NCBI GenBank assembly: GCA_002712305.1
Contig: PATE01000097.1
Coordinates: forward strand, 6,516 to 15,936
Direction: 5' to 3'
DNA: 9,421 nucleotides
From: Gemmatimonadota bacterium
GTDB taxonomy: Bacteria; Latescibacterota; UBA2968; UBA8231
Each line of letters starts with the position of its first letter. Position 1 is the first letter of the stretch. Both the position numbers and the translations under genes were made by a program. The notes beneath the pieces were generated by a model. That model saw only the letters and a list, made by a program, of their open reading frames with translations. It did not search any database and had not been told where the DNA came from. Positions 1-6,423 of the stretch are shown here, in pieces.

Positions 1-477
1 CGCTACCGCGTGCGCACCGGCCCCGACGCAGACGACGACGGGCACATGGATGAGGTATCCGGCGAGCGCACGATGGAGCTTCAGCGATATGCCACTGTGA
101 CGCTGACGCTACCACCGAAGCAGGTCACGATCGTCGAGGTCAAGCAGGTGGAGCGACTCGGAGATCTTCGCTCACGCGCCGACCTTGCCCTCTCACCTCT
201 CGACACGTATCTGGGGCCGGAAGGCGAGATCGACGTCAAGGTCCACAACATCGGTGCCCTGCCAGCCCGCGACATCACAGTGAGCCTGGTGCGGGGAGGA
301 ACGGTGGTGGCCTCCCACGTGATCGGACATATCGAAGATCCCCACGACCTGTTGCCCCGCATCGCGACCGTCCACTTCAGTGACGCTCAGGACCGCGACA
401 CTGTGATCGTCGATCCGGAGGACACCATACCCGAGATCGCCGAACACAATAACCGCCTCGTGCTGGGAAGTCGGTAA
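1..477 (+). CDS. C-terminal part of a CARDB-domain (Ig-like) secreted protein, 5' truncated
   Basis: The frame is open from the first base, so this is the tail (158 codons plus TAA at 475-477) of a longer gene entering from the left. Residues about 1-50 form beta-rich sequence ending in LTLPPKQVTIVEVKQ, which resembles the end of a larger extracellular or glycoside-processing protein. Residues about 58-156 match the CARDB fold: it opens with ADLALSP, has VKVHNIGALPARDITVSLV in the middle, and ends with the family's typical VDPEDTIPEIAEHNN. CARDB domains are adhesion or spacer modules in surface proteins, so an exported location is likely, but any signal peptide lies outside the window. No catalytic residues can be assigned here. 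A GTG at 10 is in frame but has no ribosome binding site and is not a credible start. The next gene starts about 100 bases downstream. Confidence 0.7.
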   Translation, partial: RYRVRTGPDADDDGHMDEVSGERTMELQRYATVTLTLPPKQVTIVEVKQVERLGDLRSRADLALSPLDTYLGPEGEIDVKVHNIGALPARDITVSLVRGGTVVASHVIGHIEDPHDLLPRIATVHFSDAQDRDTVIVDPEDTIPEIAEHNNRLVLGSR

Positions 478-563
478 CATGCAGCACAACCAGGTGCCTT
501 GCCCTGCGACTGCCAATCGGGCTTCGTACGCCTTGTAAGCACTGTCGGGGACATGGCGTGAGG

Positions 564-573
564 AAGGAGAAGG
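564..573 (+). promoter_or_regulatory. Ribosome binding site of the EEP gene
   Basis: The purine run AAGGAGAAGG lies 4-8 bases before the candidate starts. The AAGGAG core is 8 bases from GTG 578 and 5 bases from TTG 575, which favours the GTG. Confidence 0.5.
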
Positions 574-577
574 TTTG

Positions 578-1671
578 GTGCGACGGAGGCCGGTCGCTTT
601 TCACCAAGCCAGGACCGAGGAACCGGTCGTTGCCGCACGCGGCACTCGGGTGTGGGGCCGTTTGCTCCGCAGCATGTTCGTGGTCTGCGCCCTCGTACTG
701 CTGTCGTCAGCGCTAATCCTGTGTCGCTCGGCGCTTCATCGTGACCTGAGCGTAGTCCGCCACTATCACCCTCCGGGTGTACAGCCAGTACAAGATGGTT
801 CGCACCTGAGGGTTATGGCCTACAACATCGCCCACGGCCACGGCAGCCGATCTTTCAGCGGTCGGGGGGAACTCCACCGCGTCTTCAGCCACTCATCGCG
901 GCAGGACGTTCTGGACAACCTGCGCCAGGTGGCGGCCGTCATCCGCGAGGCTGACGCTGGTGTAGTTGCCCTCAACGAAGTGGATGTCCACAACACGAGC
1001 AGCTTTGACCTCGACTTCGTGGAGGTCCTGCGCAGCGAGCTATCGGGGGCGTATCCCCACGCCGCCCACGACACCAAATGGTTGTTCTGCCTGCCTTTCT
1101 ATCAGCACCACACAGGCAATGCCATCCTGAGCAAATACCCTCTTGAGGAAGCCAAGAACATCGATCTTGGAGAAGGGGGTCTCTTCAACACTCTCTGGGC
1201 AGTCACACGGCACTTGCAGCCACGATCCGACTCGCATCGACGCCCGTCACCGTGGTCGCCACGCATCTGGAGTCGGCGAACAACCCATTCCGAATCTTCG
1301 GCGGCGAGACCACATACCGAACGCGGCAGTCCAGCCGGCTGATGGCGTGGGCTTGAGGACGCTCTCACGTCATCTTTGCGGGAGACTTCAACAGCGTGCT
1401 GAGCCGATAGAGGATGGCGTTGCCCGCTCTGTTGACCAGGTATGAGGAGGATCGCACGATGATTCTGATCGAGGAAGATCCGCGATGGGGCGTCCCTTCG
1501 CTGGCCGACCCCCTCGATCCCCCTTGTTTAACCGCTAGGACGCATCGCCCCACACGCACGATCGACTTCATCATCCCCGATACCACATTCCAAGTCCTGT
1601 CGTACGACGTCATCGATGCAAACGCCTCTGATCATCGACCGGTGGTAGCCCAGTTGCAGATAAGCCGATAG
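578..1671 (+). pseudogene. Broken endonuclease/exonuclease/phosphatase (EEP) family gene
   Basis: The gene begins at GTG 578 (or TTG 575) with AAGGAG at 564-569. An N-terminal membrane segment lies at about residues 33-50 (FVVCALVLLSSALIL), so it would be membrane-anchored or exported. The EEP motifs follow in order: MAYNIAHGHG (about 80), VVALNEVDVHN (about 130; the metal-binding Glu), GNAILSKYPL (about 180), VVATHLES, FAGDFNS, and DANASDHRPVVAQL at the end. They are not in one frame. After the Trp codon at 1196-1198 the homology moves to the frame starting at 1198, consistent with one lost base (probably a G). That frame then has TGA at 1354-1356 and TAG at 1408-1410 before the terminal TAG at 1669-1671. 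EEP proteins are metal-dependent phosphodiesterases (DNases, sphingomyelinases, phosphoinositide phosphatases); the substrate here is unknown. The first frame alone would give a 254-residue product ending at 1342, lacking the Asp and His of the active site, so it is almost certainly inactive as written. Confidence 0.8.
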
Positions 1672-1751
1672 CGCACCGTCCTCGGAGTGGCCGCGAACCG
1701 TCACTACCCATACAGTCTGTTGATGGACTACGAGGGTGTGTCGACCACGGA

Positions 1752-2894
1752 GTGAGTCGAACACAGGAACAGGTAGACATGGCAAGAATGGTAGAAGAGC
1801 TCGACACGGGCGTCGTGGTGACACAGGTCACCCAGGGCGACGAATCCAAGGAGAACATTTACTGCGAGCTCCCCTGGTGCGATAGGAACTCCCAGGGCTT
1901 TGTCTATAGACAGCAAGCGGCTGGAGGCGGCCCCAACGGATCAGACTACATCTACTGCAGGTTCGGCTCCTGGGAAACGAATCTCATCGGTACGGGTCTC
2001 GGAAGCTGCGGGATCACCTTCGATGGAATCTTCTTCTACAGACGTGTCGCCGATGGCAAGCAGGAGTTTGTCCGCGTCGATCTGACGTCGGGTGAAAGTC
2101 GGGTCATCTACGAGTTCCCTCAGGACTTCGCGCCAAGGGGAAACGTCACGATTTCGCCCGACGAGAGATACTACGCATACGGTGTCGTCATCGGTTTCGA
2201 CCCTGTGCTGTTCGGCATCGAGCTTGTGGACCTGAAGTCCGGCTCACGAGAGATCATTCACACAGATCCCGAGATCTGCAATCCCCATACGCAATTCGAG
2301 CCAACCCACGGCAAGTGGGTCATGGTCCAGCACAACCGCGGATCGGAGTACCTGCCCGATGGCACACGCACTCGCCTGACCGGCGAGCTGGGCGCGACGG
2401 AGTACCTCGTGAGCATTCCGGATGGCCAAGTCACCAGACTACCGGTGGGCAAGCCCCACACGACGGGAATCACGGGACACGAAGCCTGGATATCCGGGAA
2501 GGACGAAATCCTGATGTCGGTAGTTGCACGCGAAGACTACACTCCCGACCAGGGCAATCTGATCGCCGTCACCGCCACGGGACAGGTGCGCCGCGTCGGC
2601 ATCCCGGGCATACAGGTGAACCACGTGGGCACGACGCCGGACGGACGTCTCTTCACCGTCGATGACTGGCGTGAGACGAGCAAACTGCTGATGGGATCGA
2701 ACGCATCAGGCAGAAGCGCCGTCGTCTGCGAAGCCCGGACATCGAGGGGTAAGTCACAGGCCACCCACGGACACCCCTATCTCTCACCGGATGCGAAGTG
2801 GCTTGTCTTCAATTCAGACAGCCCCGGTCAGCCGCAGATTCACGTCGCTTCCATCCCTGCAGCCATGACGAAGGATGTCCTGTCCGAGGACTGA
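1752..2894 (+). CDS. Oligogalacturonate-lyase-like protein (PL22 family, seven-bladed propeller)
   Basis: This 380-residue protein has no signal peptide, so it is probably cytoplasmic. It opens with DTGVVVTQVTQGD, typical of PL22 proteins, and carries repeated propeller-blade signatures such as NVTISPDERYYAYG (131-144) and HPYLSPDAKWLVFNSD (341-356). In characterised oligogalacturonate lyases a His is the catalytic base and three His plus one Gln hold Mn2+. Likely equivalents here are H243 (in TGHEAW) for the base, and H291 (VNHVG), Q336, H339 and H341 (QATHGH, with the family's Q-x-x-H-x-H spacing) for the metal. PHTQFEPTHGKW (178-189) also fits a conserved family segment. Known members beta-eliminate short unsaturated oligogalacturonides in pectin breakdown; the true substrate here could be another uronide. 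Start: GTG 1752 is the longest; ATG 1779 in the same frame gives 371 residues and is equally plausible, as neither has a strong Shine-Dalgarno. It converges with the PhyH gene, 12 bases between stops. TolB/WD40-like propeller is the fallback call. Confidence 0.8.
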   Translation: MSRTQEQVDMARMVEELDTGVVVTQVTQGDESKENIYCELPWCDRNSQGFVYRQQAAGGGPNGSDYIYCRFGSWETNLIGTGLGSCGITFDGIFFYRRVADGKQEFVRVDLTSGESRVIYEFPQDFAPRGNVTISPDERYYAYGVVIGFDPVLFGIELVDLKSGSREIIHTDPEICNPHTQFEPTHGKWVMVQHNRGSEYLPDGTRTRLTGELGATEYLVSIPDGQVTRLPVGKPHTTGITGHEAWISGKDEILMSVVAREDYTPDQGNLIAVTATGQVRRVGIPGIQVNHVGTTPDGRLFTVDDWRETSKLLMGSNASGRSAVVCEARTSRGKSQATHGHPYLSPDAKWLVFNSDSPGQPQIHVASIPAAMTKDVLSED

Positions 2895-2906
2895 CACCGC
2901 CGGGGG

Positions 2907-3734
2907 TCACGCCGATGGCGCGGCTGCCATGCGGGGCTCGGCGAGAGACCGCCAATTGTCGTAGTAACGCTGCGCTCTCGCCGGCAGGCCTGGGCGAATG
3001 TTGTCAGCCAGAAGCCAGCGGTGATCGCCCTTCTCACCCGGATCGTAATCGGACCGGTGGTCGATCATGCCCCCCATCAGTGTTGAGCGCCGCTTCATCG
3101 CCTCTGGCATCACTCCCCGATGAATGCTGTTGCCGTTCCAGAAGATCGTCTGCCCCTTGCGAAGATCGATCCGGGTGGCGCCTGGGATCTCACCACTGCC
3201 GCCCTGCAAAGCTTCGTGTTCGCGATCTGTACGGAAACGATTCTGGCTGCCCGGTACGATCCATAGACAGGGATCGTCGACCAGGGCCATGTGCCACTTC
3301 ATGAAGTGCTTCCGGTAGCGACCGAGGATCTCCATCTCCTCCTCATAGCTGCCATCCTTCACCTGGCCTCCAGTATCCCGATGCCAGCCGATCACGTATT
3401 GGCCCTGCACACAGCACAGGTGTACCCAGCCCATGCGCAACTCGTCACCGAGGAAGGACTGCAGATAGCGGGCGATCGGTTCGGATGCGAGATACTGGGC
3501 GAAGGCGGGTTCGGCGAACTCAGGTGCCACAAGACCGCTGATAAAGGCCGGTTCCACGGCCTCGCCTCCAAGGTGGATTCCGTCTGGGTCATCGACGACC
3601 TCTCCCGATCGGACTCGTGCCGCAACGCGGTCAGCGGCAGCCGCCAGTTCCTGAAGCAGAGCCGCGTCCACGGCGTCGTCGACGATGAAGTAGCCCCGAT
3701 CGTGGTACTGGCTGATCTGTGCCTTGCTGGCCAT
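2907..3734 (-). CDS. Phytanoyl-CoA dioxygenase (PhyH) family protein with canonical HxD site
   Basis: This 275-residue protein belongs to the PhyH family of Fe(II)/2-oxoglutarate oxygenases, which hydroxylate small molecules using O2 and 2-oxoglutarate. The N-terminus QYHDRGYFIVDDAVD (about 9-23) is the usual PhyH opening. The iron ligands are visible as H118 and D120 in GWHRDTGG and as the distal H205 in SIHRGV; R215 or R216 in KRRSTL is the likely 2-oxoglutarate anchor. LWIVPGSQN (157-165) is the family's conserved turn. The length is normal for the family and the gene looks intact. The start is ATG at 3734-3732, chosen because AAAGGA (3745-3740 on this strand) sits 5 bases upstream; an upstream ATG at 3740 and a TTG at 3752 are in frame but lack a site. 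It is transcribed divergently from the URO-D-like gene and convergently with the PL22-like gene. The substrate cannot be deduced; human PhyH chemistry should not be assumed. Confidence 0.85.
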   Translation of the reverse strand: MASKAQISQYHDRGYFIVDDAVDAALLQELAAAADRVAARVRSGEVVDDPDGIHLGGEAVEPAFISGLVAPEFAEPAFAQYLASEPIARYLQSFLGDELRMGWVHLCCVQGQYVIGWHRDTGGQVKDGSYEEEMEILGRYRKHFMKWHMALVDDPCLWIVPGSQNRFRTDREHEALQGGSGEIPGATRIDLRKGQTIFWNGNSIHRGVMPEAMKRRSTLMGGMIDHRSDYDPGEKGDHRWLLADNIRPGLPARAQRYYDNWRSLAEPRMAAAPSA

Positions 3735-3910
3735 CGACATCCTTTCTATCAATCTGTGCGGCCGGGCCCTGCCCAGGCGCTGCGCTCATGGTCATGACTC
3801 ACAAGATAGCCTCATCGATTCGGCGAGGACATCACGGCGATGTTGCCGATCAGTCGCTGCTTCTGCAAGATTCCAGGAAGGCCCGAAATCTATCGTTGAT
3901 CGAGAGAAGC
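3735..3910. promoter_or_regulatory. Divergent intergenic region, probable promoters for PhyH (-) and URO-D (+)
   Basis: About 176 bases separate the starts of the two divergent genes, so both promoters and any shared operator should lie here. I could not pick a convincing -35/-10 pair. There is an imperfect palindrome TCATGGTCATGA near 3786-3797 and a small possible stem, CGGC-gatgtt-GCCG, near 3836-3849. These are weak candidates only. The plus-strand frame is open through this region but reads as non-coding residues with no similarity to URO-D proteins. Confidence 0.35.
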
Positions 3911-5038
3911 ATGAGCTACATCCGCCCCAACTACGACGTTGCCCGCGAGAAAGCGGGATTCAGTTGGCAGGTCAGTGGCTCCTACCTCTCCTGCGTGGAA
4001 CTGTCCGGGATTCCCGTGAAGGACTTCTACACGCGACCTGCAGCGTGTATCGAGGTGTACCGCACGGGGCGAGAGCGGATGTACGAGATGTTCGGAGAGT
4101 GGTTGCCACCGCTGGCACCGGCAACGCCTCCCATCAGCTACATGCACGCCAACTGCCTTGGCGCAGAGTTAATCTTCGTCGAGGGGGGTGAGGTCGGACA
4201 CACACATCCCTTCGACTCCCTCGAGCAGGCCATCACGCGACTCCAGGAACCCGTCGACTTCGCCACTTCAGGAGACACGCCGTTCTACCTCGATTTCTGG
4301 AAGCAAATGCGGGACGCCTTCCCGGATGAGAAGGTTGGTTTCAGCTTCGGCGTCGAAGGCCCCATCACGACGGCGTGGGAACTGCGGGGCCAGGGATTCC
4401 TTACAGACCTGTTCGATGAACCCGAACGGGTGAAGCAGTTCCTGCAGCTGACGACGGCCAGCATTGTCGATGTGTTCCGCTTTCGCGCCGAGCTCGACGG
4501 GATTCAGTTCCCAGATCCGAGTGCCACAGGGATGGTCGACGACATCGCCAGCTTTGTCTTGGCCCATATGTTTGCAGAGTTTGTTCTGCCATACTGGGAG
4601 CAGTACTACGCTGGCATCACCACCGGCATCCGGCGAGCCCACGTGGAAGATCTGCGTCGGGAACAATTGCGGTCTCTGCAGGACGTCGGGCTGAGTTACT
4701 TCGATCCGTCCATCTCTCACAAGCTCGACCCACCCATGCTGCGTGATGAGATGCAGGTACCCTTCGGCTGGCGCTTGGGGAGCTTCCACTATCAGGACAT
4801 GGATGAAGAGTTGGTGCGCGACATTCTATTTCAGGCCGCAGCAGATGGGGCCAGTTCGCTTTTCACCATCATCGAAGGAACCCTCTCCAACGACGAGGGA
4901 CACGACAAGGTGATGGCCTTCAAGAAGGCAGGAGAAGAGGCAGAGAGGCTTCTCGCGGAAGGTTGCAGTCGTCAGAAGCTCGGAAGTTATGTTACCGAAC
5001 ACGGTAAGGAGCGGTTCTGGGACTACTTCCCGGAGTAG
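3911..5038 (+). CDS. Uroporphyrinogen-decarboxylase-like (URO-D / cobalamin methyltransferase superfamily) protein
   Basis: This 375-residue protein has the length and layout of the URO-D superfamily, a TIM-barrel fold covering heme-pathway decarboxylases and zinc-dependent methyltransferases (MtaA, CmuA type) that move methyl groups to or from corrinoids or thiols. Recognisable parts are FGVEGPITTAWELRG (146-160), a segment like DDIASFVLAHMFAEFVLPYW (210-229) before the catalytic edge, and the C-terminal helix after LFTIIEGT (317-324). In methyltransferase members a zinc H-x-C follows this block; here the matching position reads RRAHVEDLR (241-249), with the His but no Cys, so metal binding may differ. 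It lacks the arginine-rich N-terminus expected of true HemE, and no heme genes are nearby, so a catabolic methyltransferase-like role is more likely. The start is ATG 3911, preceded by weak GAGAGAAG; the frame continues upstream to 3719, but that would overlap the PhyH start and adds unrelated residues. It is followed 69 bases later by a PhyH gene, probably co-transcribed. Confidence 0.75.
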   Translation: MSYIRPNYDVAREKAGFSWQVSGSYLSCVELSGIPVKDFYTRPAACIEVYRTGRERMYEMFGEWLPPLAPATPPISYMHANCLGAELIFVEGGEVGHTHPFDSLEQAITRLQEPVDFATSGDTPFYLDFWKQMRDAFPDEKVGFSFGVEGPITTAWELRGQGFLTDLFDEPERVKQFLQLTTASIVDVFRFRAELDGIQFPDPSATGMVDDIASFVLAHMFAEFVLPYWEQYYAGITTGIRRAHVEDLRREQLRSLQDVGLSYFDPSISHKLDPPMLRDEMQVPFGWRLGSFHYQDMDEELVRDILFQAAADGASSLFTIIEGTLSNDEGHDKVMAFKKAGEEAERLLAEGCSRQKLGSYVTEHGKERFWDYFPE

Positions 5039-5107
5039 ACATGTCTCTCTTCGGCGCAGTAGTCGATCCGTTCACCGCGCAACTCCAACGACAGCAGGTG
5101 ATGAGCG

Positions 5108-5911
5108 ATGAATCAGCGCGAGAAGTTCCTCTTCGACCTCAACGGCTATCTCGTCCTGGAAGACGTCCTGTCCCCCGACGAGGTTGCTGCCGCTAACGCG
5201 GCGGTCGAACACCACGCCGACCTGATCGGCAACCGCGACCCCGGTCTGTCTGAGGATGCGGTTGGGTTGAGAGGCGACGAGGGGCGTGGCGAGTTCCAGC
5301 AGAATCCGCTGACCTTCGACCGCCCCTGGTGCGACCCCTTCCGTCGTATGCTCGCCCATCCGCGGGTGATCGACGTGTTCAACGAGGTCCTGGGCCCGGG
5401 CTTTCGTCTGGACCATGGCCCCGTGCTGATCCGCATGCGGCATGGCACGGAGGGCCACCGGCTGCATGGCGGTACGACCTTCGATCCAAGCCAGTTCCAT
5501 CACTTCGCTCACGGCCAGGTGCACGCCGGATTGTGTGTCGCCGCCTGGCAGATGACGGACGTGAAAGACGGGGATGGGGGCTTCGCCTGCATTCCGGGGA
5601 GCCACAAGGCCAACTACCGGCCGGCCGTCGAGATGCTTCGCCTCGAGCAGGATTGGGGTTGCGTGCATCAGGTCGTGGCCGGCGCCGGTTCGGTCGTGTT
5701 CTTCAACGAAGCGCTGATCCATGGCACTCTGCCCTGGCAACCGAAGGATCGCGAACGGCGTTCGATGCTGTTCAAGTATTCGCCCGGTTTCATCTCATTT
5801 GGGCCGCCTCACGAGCAATGCCCGATCACCGACGCCACCCCCGAGGAGAAAGCACTCTACGCCCACCCGTCCCGTCCGGGACGGACGCACCTTGAGGGCA
5901 GCGAAACGTGA
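5108..5911 (+). CDS. Phytanoyl-CoA dioxygenase family protein with an H-G-G metal motif
   Basis: This 267-residue protein belongs to a PhyH branch that I recognise from planctomycete-type and other uncultured marine bacteria. It starts with FLFDLNGYLVLEDVLSPDE (7-25) and contains GPGFRLDHGPVLIRMR (96-111), DGDGGFACIPGSHKANY (154-170) and FFNEALIHGTLPW (198-210) followed by ERRSMLFKYSPG (216-227). The proximal iron motif, normally H-x-D, reads RLHGGTTFD (118-126): H120 is followed by two glycines. The distal His is H205, and R217 or R218 would bind 2-oxoglutarate. Loss of the carboxylate is what separates iron halogenases from hydroxylases, but D126 could supply a ligand, so chemistry is open. 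The start is ATG 5108 with AGGTGA (5096-5101) 6 bases upstream. The stop TGA at 5909-5911 overlaps a GTG that begins the decayed URO-D gene (GTGA), a sign of former translational coupling. The family call is firm; the substrate is unknown. Confidence 0.85.
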   Translation: MNQREKFLFDLNGYLVLEDVLSPDEVAAANAAVEHHADLIGNRDPGLSEDAVGLRGDEGRGEFQQNPLTFDRPWCDPFRRMLAHPRVIDVFNEVLGPGFRLDHGPVLIRMRHGTEGHRLHGGTTFDPSQFHHFAHGQVHAGLCVAAWQMTDVKDGDGGFACIPGSHKANYRPAVEMLRLEQDWGCVHQVVAGAGSVVFFNEALIHGTLPWQPKDRERRSMLFKYSPGFISFGPPHEQCPITDATPEEKALYAHPSRPGRTHLEGSET

Positions 5912-6291
5912 GCAATGTGAAGCCACGAGATCGCGTCGTCGCCGACTACTGCGCCGACTGTCGAGTTGCCTTTGGCCCGGGAATGGGACTATGTGCGCGT
6001 GCCCGTTGTGCCAGCAGATGTCGAACACCCTCGATTGCAGACGACGGGACCTTTCTCGTGGATTGACCGCGAAGGAGGTCACGATGAGTTGTGCCTCTTC
6101 GGTGGCGTGTCCTGCCACAGCCTGATCGAGGAACCGGCCAGTACCGTGCGGGAGGAAGTGCGCTACGCATCGAGCACGCGGCCCCAGGTGGTGGCCTGGT
6201 CATCGCCACGAGCAACGTCGTACAACCGGGCACGACGCTCGAAAACTACGAGGCCATGCGGCAGACGGTTCGGGACTTCGGCAGCTATTGA
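5908..6291 (+). pseudogene. Collapsed remnant of a second URO-D-family gene
   Basis: The GTG at 5908 overlaps the PhyH stop (GTGA) and opens with SNVKPRDRVVA, a typical URO-D-family N-terminus (K/T-P-R-[ED]-R-V-x-A). That frame then becomes non-homologous and stops at TGA 6064-6066. From about 5966 the neighbouring frame (+1) gives family-like sequence, including VPVVPADVEH and DELCLFGGVSCHSLIEEP (about 6083-6136), then EEVRY. Near 6165-6170 the similarity moves back to the first frame, consistent with one lost base, giving RIEHAAPGGGLVIATSN and VVQPGTTLENYEAMRQTV, which match the ggG-(I/V)-x-x-(T/S)-N...QPGT-x-x-EN signature at the C-terminus of catabolic URO-D-like proteins. It ends at TGA 6289-6291. 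Total length is about 128 codons against the usual 330-380, so roughly two thirds of the gene, the whole barrel centre, is missing. The C-terminal identification is good; the frame path through 5940-5966 is less certain. Confidence 0.6.
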
Positions 6292-6423
6292 GCCGTTTGA
6301 TGTGACAACGTCGCTCTGAAAAAAACTGTTTGCGGTGGCAAGCCGGATTACTCTTCATAAATAGTATTGGATTCTGTCCAGCCTACGTCGGTCGAAATCA
6401 CAGCCTCACCCTGAAGGAGACTC
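6292..6423 (+). promoter_or_regulatory. Leader and probable promoter region of the exported dehydrogenase gene
   Basis: This 132-base gap contains the most AT-rich stretch of the neighbourhood (about 6316-6377), with an A-run at 6319-6325 and TTCATAAATAGTATTGG at 6354-6370. TAGTATTG at 6362-6369 resembles the TAnnTTTG -7 element of FCB-group promoters at most positions, but no TTG is present at the expected -33 distance, so this is a weak call. A strong ribosome binding site, AAGGAGA (6414-6420), precedes ATG 6424 by 3 bases (6-7 from the core). Confidence 0.35.
6414..6420 (+). promoter_or_regulatory. Strong ribosome binding site for the dehydrogenase
   Basis: AAGGAGA lies just before ATG 6424. 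It is the best Shine-Dalgarno in the window and decides the start, placing a clean signal peptide at the N-terminus. Confidence 0.7.

Noticed and set aside
578-1671. Stop-codon recoding or programmed frameshifting to explain the split EEP gene
   Set aside because: Both TGA and TAG interrupt it, while TAA, TGA and TAG all act as ordinary stops for other genes in the window. No slippery heptamer is visible at 1190-1200.
3291-3797. 168-codon plus-strand frame opposite the first PhyH gene
   Set aside because: It mirrors the PhyH coding strand and has no family features; the minus-strand protein shows a complete HxD...H site.
3719-3910. N-terminal extension of the URO-D-like protein to 3719
   Set aside because: It would overlap the divergent PhyH start, has no ribosome binding site, and the extra 64 residues do not resemble the family.
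5072-5740. 222-codon minus-strand open frame
   Set aside because: It lies antisense to the well-supported PhyH gene and its translation has no recognisable family features; it is a GC-rich shadow frame.
5908-6066. A small Cys-rich (C-x-x-C) zinc protein of 52 residues
   Set aside because: The first 11 residues fit a URO-D N-terminus, and the Cys-rich part is explained as an out-of-frame reading of decayed URO-D sequence; spacing of Cys does not match a known zinc ribbon.
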